Assembly (NCBI GenBank): GCA_016702305.1
Contig: JADJEH010000009.1
Coordinates: 124,001 to 188,000, forward strand
DNA from: a bacterium
GTDB lineage: Bacteria; Electryoneota; RPQS01
Reading direction: 5' to 3'
DNA length: 64,000 nt
The notes under the pieces are model-generated. The model had not been told where the DNA came from. It saw only the letters and a program-made list of their open reading frames with translations, and searched no databases. Every line of letters starts with the position of its first letter. Position 1 is the stretch's first letter. The position numbers and the translations under genes are program-made. Below are positions 7,869 through 16,227 of the stretch, in pieces.

Positions 7869-10067
7869 ATGCCTCTGGCGATAGTGGTTTTGTTATTGGG
7901 TCTGACGGCCGGAATTGCTTTGGCCGAAGAAGACCCCCAGTACATCATGACGGCGGTACGGCGGACTGCGCCGCTCACCATTGACGGTCGGATTGAGCGT
8001 GCCTGGCTGACCGGCGCGAAGGCGGACAGCTTCCTCCAGCGGGAGCCGGACTATCCCGCGCCTTCCACGCAGCGTAACGAAGTCTATGTGCTGTACGACC
8101 GGGACGCGCTGTACTTCGCGTACATGCTCTACGACACGGCGCCGGACAGCATTCGCGGACAGATTCAGCGGCGCGACAACGACGAGAATTCGGATTTTCT
8201 GGATCTGTATCTCGACACGTTTCACGACCACCGTTCCGGGTATTGGTTTACCGTGACCGCGGCGGGCGTGCAGGCCGACGGGACGTTCTACAACGAGAAC
8301 AACCTGTCCAATTCGTGGGATGCTGTTTGGGAATCGGCGGTGGCCCGCACCGACAGTGGGTGGAGTTGCGAACTGCGGATTCCGTTTCAGATTCTGCGGC
8401 ATGGCGGCGAGCGCGCGGATGGCTGGGGAATCGCCTTTGCGCGTAAGCTCTACCGCCGCAACGAAGCGAATTTCTGGCCGCCGGTGGATCCGGAAATCGG
8501 CTGGCGAGCGACCAAGATCGGCGCCCTCGTGGGCCTGAAGGACATTGCACCATCGGCGCACGTCGAATTGCTGCCGCACGCCGTCGGGCGGTGGGATGCA
8601 CCGATGAGACAGGACTGGCGGTCTGAGAACGAAGCCGAGAATATCGGCCTCACGATGAAGTACGTTCCCTCGGCGGCGCTGAGCATTGACGGAGCGTATC
8701 AGCCCGACTTCGCGCAGGTTGACGTGGACGAAGCGGTGATCAACCTCTCCGACTATCCCGTCTTCTTATCGGAGAAGCGGCCGTTTTTTCTCGAGAACAA
8801 AGAGTACTTTGAAGAAACGCCGTATACGTTCGTGTACACGCGCCGCGTGGCCGATCCGGACTACGGCGGCCGTGTGAATTTCCAGCAGGGCAACGCGAAA
8901 GCGAGTTTCTTTGCGGGCAAGAACCGTCTGTCGTATTACAACGGCGCAACGGGTCGCGTTGAAGAGAAGCTCCAGGATGCGTTTTTTGGCCGGACGACGT
9001 GGAACTCGGGCAAACATCGTTTCGGTGTTACGGGAACGTATCTGAATCAAACCGGTTACACCGCGGGAGCGCTGGGTCTGGACGCGCGGTTTCGCTGGCG
9101 TGAACGTGACCGGCTATGGATTTGGGCGTCGGCGGTTGATCGCAGCGGATTTCCCGACCAGCACGCTTGGCGCGTAGATACGCTGCGCGACGAGCAGCCG
9201 GTTGAAGGCCGGCTCTCCTACACGCGTGATTTGGGCCCGTTCCGTTTCGACCTTGCCGGAGCCTACCGCGGCACGGACTACGACGTAAACGACCTCGGCT
9301 GGGGGGATGCCTCGAATTCGATTCGCGAGTCGTTTTGGGTTGGAGATAACTACTATCTCAACGGGACGTTTTTGCGGAACATTGGCTTCGACGTCAATCA
9401 GTTCTATGCTACTCTGTCTGACGGCGAAGCACCGGAAGGCTACGCCAATTGGAACATCTTCGCGACGACGCGCACGAACTGGGAATTCGGTGGGGGCTTG
9501 GAATGGGGAACGGATTTCCGCCGAGTGTACCAAGGCCCGACGGGTGGCGAGTTTCGTGACAATTATGGCAGCTTTAACCACGAATTCTATCGCTATTATT
9601 GGCACTGGGTGTGGTTGTGGAGCGATCAGACCAAGCCGTTCCGCTACGGATTCGACGGCCGTTACCGCACGTTCCGCGACGGGAATGCCTTCGGGTTTGA
9701 ACCTGAGATGATATGGCGGCCGCGCTCAAATGTTGAGACTGCGCTTGAAGTGGACTGGACGCAAGTCTGGAATGCGTACGACTTCAACGAGGAGACGGTG
9801 GATTTTCGCAACTGGATTTGGAAGATCTCGTGGTCGCCGAGTTTGCATCTTTCGTTCCGTGGTACGCTGCAGTGGATTGAAAAGAGCTATTACAGCGACG
9901 AAGGCCTGTCCTTTTCCAATCTGTTGATGTCGTACAACTGGAGTCCGGGCAGTTGGTTCTACCTTGTTTATGACGAATCGGCGCGCAGTCTTGATCCACT
10001 TGCGGCGAGCATGCCCGGAGACCGCACGCTGCGCGCGAAGTTAACGTATTTCTTCACGGTGCCGTAA
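7869..10067 (+). CDS. CBM9-domain outer-membrane protein (DUF5916 type)
   Basis: 732 residues from ATG 7869, which follows GGAAGGAGGGG. A signal peptide (MPLAIVVLLLGLTAGIALA) leads into a family-9 carbohydrate-binding-like domain (about 30-220: IDGRIERAW, VYVLYDRDALYFAYM, then WDAVWES). The rest is a long series of amphipathic aromatic strands typical of DUF5916 beta-barrels, including FLSEKRPFFLENKEYFE, with a terminal aromatic region. In this family the CBM9-like domain precedes an outer-membrane barrel; a role in glycan or surface binding is inferred, not shown. It stands alone between the SDR gene and lysS. Confidence 0.85.
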   Translation: MPLAIVVLLLGLTAGIALAEEDPQYIMTAVRRTAPLTIDGRIERAWLTGAKADSFLQREPDYPAPSTQRNEVYVLYDRDALYFAYMLYDTAPDSIRGQIQRRDNDENSDFLDLYLDTFHDHRSGYWFTVTAAGVQADGTFYNENNLSNSWDAVWESAVARTDSGWSCELRIPFQILRHGGERADGWGIAFARKLYRRNEANFWPPVDPEIGWRATKIGALVGLKDIAPSAHVELLPHAVGRWDAPMRQDWRSENEAENIGLTMKYVPSAALSIDGAYQPDFAQVDVDEAVINLSDYPVFLSEKRPFFLENKEYFEETPYTFVYTRRVADPDYGGRVNFQQGNAKASFFAGKNRLSYYNGATGRVEEKLQDAFFGRTTWNSGKHRFGVTGTYLNQTGYTAGALGLDARFRWRERDRLWIWASAVDRSGFPDQHAWRVDTLRDEQPVEGRLSYTRDLGPFRFDLAGAYRGTDYDVNDLGWGDASNSIRESFWVGDNYYLNGTFLRNIGFDVNQFYATLSDGEAPEGYANWNIFATTRTNWEFGGGLEWGTDFRRVYQGPTGGEFRDNYGSFNHEFYRYYWHWVWLWSDQTKPFRYGFDGRYRTFRDGNAFGFEPEMIWRPRSNVETALEVDWTQVWNAYDFNEETVDFRNWIWKISWSPSLHLSFRGTLQWIEKSYYSDEGLSFSNLLMSYNWSPGSWFYLVYDESARSLDPLAASMPGDRTLRAKLTYFFTVP

Positions 10068-10096
10068 GGCACATTTGGTCCCGCAACTACATTTTA

Positions 10097-10130
10097 CCCC
10101 CCGTAATCCCCGAGAGGACTGGGGGGAAAG
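10097..10130 (+). promoter_or_regulatory. Leader hairpin covering the lysS ribosome site
   Basis: CCCCCC (10097-10102) can pair with GGGGGG (10121-10126), with a smaller TCC/GGA stem inside. The G-run and following AAAG form the only Shine-Dalgarno-like sequence for lysS (ATG 10136), so the stem would hide it. Whether it is a regulator or a dispersed short inverted repeat is not known. Confidence 0.4.
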
Positions 10131-10135
10131 CCAGA

Positions 10136-11644
10136 ATGACAGAACAACACGATTCGCAAGACCTTTCCGATCTGCTGCGTTTGCGCCGCGAGAAGCTCGA
10201 CACGCTGCGCAGCCACGGTGTCAATCCCTATCCCTATTCGTTCCGCAAGACGATTCACATCCCCGAGTTGCTCGAGCAATTCGAGTCGATAAAGGAGTCC
10301 GAGGAACACAGCGGCCCCGAATTCGCGGTTGCCGGGCGCATCGTATCCGTGCGTATCATGGGCAAAGCGGCCTTTTGTCATGTGCGCGACGAGTTTGGGC
10401 AGATGCAAGTTTATGTGCAGCGCGATCGCATCGGAGAAGAGGCGTTCGCGCTGTTTAAGCTCTATGACATCTCGGATTGGATCGGCGTTCGCGGCACCGT
10501 ATTTTTGACCAAGACGGGCGAAAAATCCATGCGGGCGTCCGCAGTTGAGCTGTTGTCGAAAAGCGTGCGGCCCTTGCCCGTCGTGAAACAGCAGGGTGAC
10601 GAAGTATTCGACGCGTTCACCGATAAGGAGTCGCGCTATCGTCAGCGCTACATTGACCTCGCGGTGAATCCGGACAATCGCGATATTTTTCGCACACGCG
10701 CCAAGGTGATATCCGCGATCCGGGAATTTTTGGACGGACGCGGCTATCTGGAGGTGGAAACGCCCGCGTTGCAGCCTCTCTACGGCGGCGCGCTGGCGCG
10801 GCCCTTCATCACGCACTATAACGCGCTCGACCGCACGTTCTACATGCGCATCGCGGATGAACTCTATCTTAAGCGGCTGTTGGTCGGCGGATTCGAGAAA
10901 GTCTACGAGATTGCGAAGGACTTCCGCAACGAAGGCATGGACCGGTTTCACAATCCGGAATTCACCATGCTTGAGTTTTACGAGGCGTACGCCGATTTCT
11001 CGATGATCATGGATCTGTCGGAAGAACTCTTCCGGCACGTGGCGCGGCGCGCATTGGGTACGACTGAGGTGACCTATCAGGGCAAGACGGTGGATTTCAG
11101 CAAGCCGTTCCGGCGTGTACGGTTCTTTGAATTACTCAAGGAAGCGACCGGCAAGGATCTTTTGGGCATTCCGCTCGGTGAATTGGGGCAGATTGCCAAG
11201 GGGCACGAAGTCGAAATCACACGCGAGATGGGTGAAGGCAAAATACTCGACGAGATGATGAAGACGCTCGTGCGGCCCAAGTTGGTCGAGCCGACGTTTA
11301 TCTACGACTATCCGCTGTCGTTGTCGCCGCTGGCCAAGAAGCACCGCGACGATCCGCGTTTGGTCGAGCGCTTTCAGCCGTTTGCCTTGGGCTTTGAGTT
11401 GGGCAATGCGTTTTCCGAGTTGAACGATCCGCTCGATCAACGCGAGCGCTTCGAAGCACAGCGCACGCTGAAAGAGGCCGGCGACGAAGAGACGCAGCCG
11501 ATTGACGACGATTTTCTGTCCGCGCTCGAATACGGCATGCCCCCCACCGGCGGCATGGGCATCGGCATTGACCGCTTGACGATGCTCCTGACGAATCAAG
11601 ATTCGATCCGCGAAGTAATTTTGTTTCCGCATTTGAGAAGTTAG
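10136..11644 (+). CDS. lysS: Lysyl-tRNA synthetase, class II
   Basis: Charges tRNA-Lys with lysine in the cytoplasm; 502 residues, the normal length of the class II enzyme. An N-terminal OB-fold anticodon-binding domain (about 55-160, with VAGRIVSVRIMGKAAF) precedes the class II catalytic core. Motif 2 is in FRNEGMDRFHNPEFTMLEFY and motif 3 in GGMGIGIDRLTMLL near the end. The stop codon TAG is followed three bases later by the apparent CTG start of a lipoprotein-release permease, an unusual partner but a tight spacing. Confidence 0.97.
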   Translation: MTEQHDSQDLSDLLRLRREKLDTLRSHGVNPYPYSFRKTIHIPELLEQFESIKESEEHSGPEFAVAGRIVSVRIMGKAAFCHVRDEFGQMQVYVQRDRIGEEAFALFKLYDISDWIGVRGTVFLTKTGEKSMRASAVELLSKSVRPLPVVKQQGDEVFDAFTDKESRYRQRYIDLAVNPDNRDIFRTRAKVISAIREFLDGRGYLEVETPALQPLYGGALARPFITHYNALDRTFYMRIADELYLKRLLVGGFEKVYEIAKDFRNEGMDRFHNPEFTMLEFYEAYADFSMIMDLSEELFRHVARRALGTTEVTYQGKTVDFSKPFRRVRFFELLKEATGKDLLGIPLGELGQIAKGHEVEITREMGEGKILDEMMKTLVRPKLVEPTFIYDYPLSLSPLAKKHRDDPRLVERFQPFALGFELGNAFSELNDPLDQRERFEAQRTLKEAGDEETQPIDDDFLSALEYGMPPTGGMGIGIDRLTMLLTNQDSIREVILFPHLRS

Positions 11645-11647
11645 CAT

Positions 11648-12865
11648 CTGAACACTCCGCTTTTCATCGCTGCGCGTTATTTGAAGGCGCGTTCGCACGG
11701 CGGGTTTATCTCGCTGATCACCTATCTATCGGTCGGCGGCGTGACGATTGGCACGGCGGCGCTGGTGATTGTGCTGTCGGTGATGAACGGCTTTGAGACG
11801 GAAGTGCGCGCGCGGATATTAGGCGCGGACGCGCATCTGCGGCTGGAGACGTACAATCCCGACGGATTGCCAGCATGGCGGGAAGCGCGCGAGATTGTCA
11901 AACAGGAACCCGACGTCACCGGCGTTGCGCCCTATATTTTCGAGAAGGGAATGGTGCGCGCGGGCAAGCGCTCGGAAGCGGCCGCCTTTCGCGGAGTGGA
12001 TGAAGCGGTCTTGTCCGAAGTGTCCGACCTGCCGCAGCACATGAAGACGGGTGAACTCGCGCTGAAGCGCGACGGCTTGCCGGGGATAGTGCTGGGACGT
12101 TTTCTGGCGGAGCGGTTAGACGTTGTGCCGGGCGACACGGTGGTCGTGTTTTCTCCGGCCGGCATCAGCGGTCCGCTGGCCACGCCGCAGGTCAAGCAGT
12201 TCGTGTTGACCGGCACATTTCAGACGGGGTTGTTCGAGTTCGATGACGTGCTGGCCTACCTTGATTTGGAAACGGCGCAGAAGGTCTTTCTGCGCCGGGA
12301 CCGCGTGGACGGACTGGAGATCAGGATTCGCGACATCTTCGCGGCGGATCAGGTGCGCGAACGGATTGAAGAGCGGTTTGACGCGGACTACTTCGTGCGC
12401 ACGTGGCACGAGTTGCGCGCGACGTTGTACTCGTGGATGAAGATCGAGAAATGGATGTGGACGATTATCCTGTCCATTATCATTCTCGTCGCGGCCTTTA
12501 ACATTCTTTCGACGTTGATCATGGTGTCCATGGAAAAGCGGCGGGATATCGGCATCTTGAAGGCGATGGGCGCGCGCGACCGCGACATCGCGGCGGTGTT
12601 CTCGCTGCAAGGCTTGATCGTCGGCGTCAGCGGCGCGCTGCTCGGCACGCTATTGGGTTTCATTGTGTGTTACGGGCAGCAGCATTACAAGTGGATCGCG
12701 CTGCCCTCGGATATCTACTTTCTCGATGCGCTGCCGGTGAAGATGCAGGGACTCGACTTCGCGCTTGTGATTGTCATTGCGGTGTTGCTGGCCTATTTAG
12801 GTTCGCTCTACCCTGCGCGGACGGCCGCGCGCCTGTCACCCGTGGAGGCCATTCGTGAAGGATAG
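11648..12865 (+). CDS. LolC/LolE-type lipoprotein-releasing permease
   Basis: Inner-membrane permease of the MacB/FtsX fold that, with an ATPase like LolD, moves lipoproteins from the inner membrane to the carrier LolA. Four membrane spans flank a large periplasmic domain: span 1 with ISLITYLSVGGVTIGTAALVIVLSVMNGFE, and three spans at the C-terminus (ILSTLIMVSMEKRRDIGILKAMGA). The family N-terminus (PLFIAARYLKARSHGGF) begins at CTG 11648, just after an in-frame stop; the first ordinary start (TTG 11681) would cut 11 conserved residues. GAGAAG lies 7 bases upstream of the CTG. No LolD gene is adjacent. Confidence 0.9.
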   Translation: MNTPLFIAARYLKARSHGGFISLITYLSVGGVTIGTAALVIVLSVMNGFETEVRARILGADAHLRLETYNPDGLPAWREAREIVKQEPDVTGVAPYIFEKGMVRAGKRSEAAAFRGVDEAVLSEVSDLPQHMKTGELALKRDGLPGIVLGRFLAERLDVVPGDTVVVFSPAGISGPLATPQVKQFVLTGTFQTGLFEFDDVLAYLDLETAQKVFLRRDRVDGLEIRIRDIFAADQVRERIEERFDADYFVRTWHELRATLYSWMKIEKWMWTIILSIIILVAAFNILSTLIMVSMEKRRDIGILKAMGARDRDIAAVFSLQGLIVGVSGALLGTLLGFIVCYGQQHYKWIALPSDIYFLDALPVKMQGLDFALVIVIAVLLAYLGSLYPARTAARLSPVEAIREG

Positions 12866-14321
12866 CCGCGGCGAAATGCCGCTGTGGCTAATCGGCGCGC
12901 TGACGCTCGGGGCGCTGCTGGTGCGCCTGCCGCTGTTGAACTACAGCTTTTATGGTGACGAAGGGTTTTCGCTCCTTCGCGACAGCTCGCAGTTGATCAC
13001 GGACACGGAAGACCGCTTTCGACCGCTGTTCTTCACTCTGCTCTACTTGTGGCGACAGTTGGGATTCGCCGGGGAGTGGGGACTCCGACTCCTGCCGCTG
13101 CTGTTCGGCGTCGCTCAGATTCCCTTGGCCTTTCTGGTGGGGCGCAAGCTCCGGGACGAGCGATTCGGCTGGATTCTGGCCGTGATGTGTGCGGCTTCGC
13201 CCATGCTGATCGAGTTCTCGCAAGAGCTGCGCATGTACTCGATGGTGACGGCGATCGCGCTGGCGCAAGCGTGGGTGACGCTGCTGCTTTTTGAGCGCTG
13301 CTCGCGGCTGCGGATGCTGGCCTTCGTGTTGATTGCCGCGGCGGGCGTGTACACGCATCTGCTGTATTGGTTCTTCCTTGCGGGAATCGCCATCACCTTT
13401 GTGCGTGAGCGTGAGCGGTTTTCGTGGGTTCGCGGTTGGGCGTTGCTGGCCGCGACGGTTGCGCTGTATCTGCCGAACGTGCCGAACCTGCTCAAGTTCA
13501 TGGCGATTCGCGGCGACGAGTATCCGATGCACTTTGCCAGCGCCGTGCCGAAATTACTGGCCGCGTTTACGGTCGGCTTCAGCTATTTTGATTTGGGCGA
13601 GCAGGGCGCGGGCCGCGCGATCGGGGCCAGCACGCTAATGGACAATTTGCCGTTTGTGATTCTGGCCGTCGCTGCCGGATCAGGCGTCGTATGGAAGCTG
13701 ATTTGGCTGCATGGTCAGCGTGAACAGCGGCAACTGCTTTGGTACGGGCATGAGTGGTTTACGCTGCCGGTTTTGGTGGCCACGCTGGCGAGCGCGGCGA
13801 CGGGTAAATACTTTTTACAGCCCAAGTATCTGATCTTCGCGCTGCCGTTCGGACTCACGCTGCTGGCGCTCGGATACGACGAAATGCGCAACGTGACGGC
13901 ACGCAAGCTGACGGTGGCGCTGAGCGCGATCATCTGTGCCGTGGCGATTGCGCACTATTGGCAGCCGTCGCATCACGGACGCAAGGAGGATTGGCGGACC
14001 GCGGCGGAGGTGCTCGACACTTCAATTGGTGAGCGGAATGCGCTTGTGCTGCTGCCGGGACACTATCGGCTGTTGGCATACTATGCGCCGGGGATCGAGC
14101 GGCGCTGGGAACAGATAGACTTACAGAAGGACGTAGCGCAGGCGGAGCGGCGGTTGGACGAACTGGCCGCGACGAAGCGCGACATATACTATTTGAGGCA
14201 CGACGTCGTTCAGAATCTGCGGGATCCGGAGGATCGGTTGATCGCGCTACTCAACCGGACCGGGAAGCCGCTTTCCATAACGCAACTCAATCCACGTTTC
14301 AAACTTTACCGCTGGGGGTAG
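12855..14321 (+). CDS. GT-C-fold membrane glycosyltransferase (GT39/ArnT-like)
   Basis: Polytopic inner-membrane protein of 488 residues resembling dolichyl- or undecaprenyl-phosphate-mannose transferases (PMT_2 family). The first periplasmic loop has the acidic motif SFYGDEGFS, where the family keeps catalytic Asp/Glu residues, followed by about ten hydrophobic helices and a soluble C-terminal part. Such enzymes transfer a sugar from a lipid-phosphate donor to lipid A, proteins or glycans; the acceptor is unknown. The GTG start at 12855 overlaps the permease by 11 bases and has GGAGG seven bases upstream; ATG 12876 is the alternative. Confidence 0.78.
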   Translation: MKDSRGEMPLWLIGALTLGALLVRLPLLNYSFYGDEGFSLLRDSSQLITDTEDRFRPLFFTLLYLWRQLGFAGEWGLRLLPLLFGVAQIPLAFLVGRKLRDERFGWILAVMCAASPMLIEFSQELRMYSMVTAIALAQAWVTLLLFERCSRLRMLAFVLIAAAGVYTHLLYWFFLAGIAITFVRERERFSWVRGWALLAATVALYLPNVPNLLKFMAIRGDEYPMHFASAVPKLLAAFTVGFSYFDLGEQGAGRAIGASTLMDNLPFVILAVAAGSGVVWKLIWLHGQREQRQLLWYGHEWFTLPVLVATLASAATGKYFLQPKYLIFALPFGLTLLALGYDEMRNVTARKLTVALSAIICAVAIAHYWQPSHHGRKEDWRTAAEVLDTSIGERNALVLLPGHYRLLAYYAPGIERRWEQIDLQKDVAQAERRLDELAATKRDIYYLRHDVVQNLRDPEDRLIALLNRTGKPLSITQLNPRFKLYRWG

Positions 14322-14323
14322 CC

Positions 14324-14794
14324 TTGCTTCTGTCTCGTCCCACCACTTATGCCGTGCGGGCTTTGCTGTATCTCGCGCAGCAGGACCCAAGCATGCCGGT
14401 GCTCGCGCCAACGATTGCCGCTGCTGAAAGATTACCTGCGCCATTCTTGGCCAAGCTGTTAAGAACGTTGTCGGAAGCGAAGATTTTGTCATCGAGCCGG
14501 GGTCCCGGCGGTGGCTACAAGCTGGCGAAGTCGCCGGATGAAATTACCTTGAATGAGGTTGCGATCCTGTTCGAGGGTCTCGCGTTGGCGCACGAATGTC
14601 TATTGGGTTACGGTGTGTGTTCGGACGACACGCCGTGTCCGGTTCACAAGGTCTGGGGTCCGCGCAAGACGTACATGCAGGACTTCATGTGTCAGACGAC
14701 TATCGGAGCGCTGTTGCGGTTGGAGTCCACGCGTGAAGCGGCGGAGTTGGGCGCGCCGCGCCGTGGCCGCCGCCCAAAGGACGGCGGGCAGTAA
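14324..14794 (+). CDS. Rrf2-family transcriptional regulator with three cysteines
   Basis: Winged-helix regulator, 156 residues. The N-terminus (LLSRPTTYAVRALLYLA) and the wing GPGGGYKLAKSPDEITL are characteristic of Rrf2 proteins. Three cysteines stand in the loop where IscR, NsrR and RsrR bind an Fe-S cluster: ECLLGYGVCSDDTPCPVH, that is C-x6-C-x5-C. It therefore probably senses iron-sulfur status, nitric oxide or redox state. The TTG start is two bases after the upstream stop, behind CTGGGGGTAG. Its targets are not evident; nrfAH, about 21 kb away, is one possible but unproven candidate. Confidence 0.88.
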   Translation: MLLSRPTTYAVRALLYLAQQDPSMPVLAPTIAAAERLPAPFLAKLLRTLSEAKILSSSRGPGGGYKLAKSPDEITLNEVAILFEGLALAHECLLGYGVCSDDTPCPVHKVWGPRKTYMQDFMCQTTIGALLRLESTREAAELGAPRRGRRPKDGGQ

Positions 14795-14815
14795 GCCGCG
14801 CCTGCTGAAAATCGA

Positions 14816-14841
14816 AAAGGGTCGCCGATGGGCGACCCTTT
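14816..14841. terminator. Bidirectional terminator between convergent genes
   Basis: AAAGGGTCGCC and GGCGACCCTTT pair perfectly around a 4-base loop. The A-run on one side and T-run on the other allow use in both directions, serving the Rrf2 gene and the porU operon's last gene. Confidence 0.85.
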
Positions 14842-14862
14842 GTCGTTTCAGACTTGACCGGA

Positions 14863-15378
14863 TCAGTTACCGGCTACAAAGAAGAAGTAGTATACGTTGG
14901 CGACGATAGCCATCTGACCGACGACCTGCGCGACGTCCGCCACAAGCTGCCAGGCCGAGCCGTGCACGACGACCGTGTCTTCAGGTTTCAATTGCGGGAT
15001 TAGCCGTTTGTCTCCCGTCTTGATATACTTGCGGACATTGACCGTCAGCACGTCCTGCTGCGCGTCGGCCTCTTCACGGACAACTTTTACATCAGACAGT
15101 CGCGAGCGCGCGCCTGGACCGCCGGCCAAGGACATGAGCGACACGAGGTCAGTCTCGGCCGGAACATAGTACTGGCCGGGGCGCTGCACGCGGCCCCAGA
15201 TGTTGACGCGAATGAGCAATTCGTTGGCCTCATTCAGGTAGTACTTGCTGCCCTCGCCGACGCGTTTGACTTGCGGGATCTTGTAGGGCACGGCGCCGAC
15301 TTGCACGTCGCTTTGCGCCAGCGCGCCGAGAGTAAACGACAGGAGCAGGGTGACAAAAAGGAAGCGAGTAAACCTCAT
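14863..15378 (-). CDS. SLBB-domain periplasmic protein
   Basis: 171 residues from ATG 15378 (GGAGG four bases upstream); ATG 15399, overlapping the preceding stop as ATGA, is the alternative and would add seven residues. A signal peptide (MRFTRFLFVTLLLSFTLGALA) leads to a soluble-ligand-binding beta-grasp (SLBB) domain, seen in IRVNIWGRVQRPGQYYVPAETDLVSLMSLAGGP. SLBB domains occur in Wza-type polysaccharide export proteins, but the polysaccharide-export N-terminal domain is missing. It is the last gene of the porU-porV operon, so a role at the secretion or surface-attachment step is inferred. Confidence 0.8.
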   Translation of the reverse strand: MRFTRFLFVTLLLSFTLGALAQSDVQVGAVPYKIPQVKRVGEGSKYYLNEANELLIRVNIWGRVQRPGQYYVPAETDLVSLMSLAGGPGARSRLSDVKVVREEADAQQDVLTVNVRKYIKTGDKRLIPQLKPEDTVVVHGSAWQLVADVAQVVGQMAIVANVYYFFFVAGN

Positions 15379-15395
15379 GCGGCCTCCGTTGCGGC

Positions 15396-16220
15396 TCATT
15401 CTTGGTAGTTAAAGGTAATGTACTGCGCTGCGCCGGCAAGCGCAACATCGTTAGAATCGGACGCGACCAGACTGACAGCATTGAGCTGCCAGACGTAGGA
15501 ACAGTCGGGCGTCAGCGTGCCAAACGCGCCGCCTTCACCGAAGGCCACGGAATTGACGTCCGCATACAGTTGCACCTGATAGTCCCATTTGACCGAATCC
15601 ACGCCGAACCACGCCGAGTAGACGCGGATTTTGTAATACGAAAGATAGGTGCTGGCCCCGCCGATGGGATAGTTCCACGTGAGTCGGAGAGCATCGCCGG
15701 TACCCACTGCATTCAGATTGTAGGGATTGTAGAGCAGACGGAAGTAGAGGGAATCACTCCAGTCAGAGCGATTGCCCGCCGTATCCACGGCCTGAACTTG
15801 CCACCAGTAGCCTCTGGTGAAACCCTCGGTCGGTGCCAGCAGATTAGCGGGGTCACCGAATTGATCGTCGCCGCGATCTACCCAGAACAGGATCGGATTG
15901 TCGAGCAGGTCTACATCCGGCGACAGGTCGGCGATGATCGGCGCTTCACTGGCGACGGTGCCCTCGGACCAGCGGCGCACGCGGTAGCTGCTAAGATCGT
16001 CTTCGGAATTGCGGTACCATTCGATGCGGACCCAATAGAATCTTTCAGCGGACGTCGGTTCGGCACGCACTCCGGCCTGTGGATAGGCGTCATCGTCCGT
16101 GCGCGGCACGACTACGGGTCGTTGCGGCGGAACATCGTCAGCACTGAGCGTGTCTTCACCGCAACTCCAGACGAGCAGCGCGGCCGCGCCCAGGATGATT
16201 AGAATTCGCAGGTGATTCAT
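15396..16220 (-). CDS. Fibronectin-type-III-like lipoprotein
   Basis: 274 residues from ATG 16220. The lipobox LLVWSC after the hydrophobic segment ILIILGAAALLVW predicts a lipoprotein anchored through Cys20. The mature part resembles one or two fibronectin type III-like beta-sandwiches (RLTWNYPIGGASTYLSYYKIRVY, and WWQVQAVDTAGNRSDWSDS). No enzymatic motif is present. Seven bases separate it from the porV stop and it overlaps the SLBB gene, so it belongs to the porU operon. It could be a surface or periplasmic partner of the T9SS attachment complex; that is inference. Confidence 0.75.
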   Translation of the reverse strand: MNHLRILIILGAAALLVWSCGEDTLSADDVPPQRPVVVPRTDDDAYPQAGVRAEPTSAERFYWVRIEWYRNSEDDLSSYRVRRWSEGTVASEAPIIADLSPDVDLLDNPILFWVDRGDDQFGDPANLLAPTEGFTRGYWWQVQAVDTAGNRSDWSDSLYFRLLYNPYNLNAVGTGDALRLTWNYPIGGASTYLSYYKIRVYSAWFGVDSVKWDYQVQLYADVNSVAFGEGGAFGTLTPDCSYVWQLNAVSLVASDSNDVALAGAAQYITFNYQE

Positions 16221-16227
16221 GGGCGGC

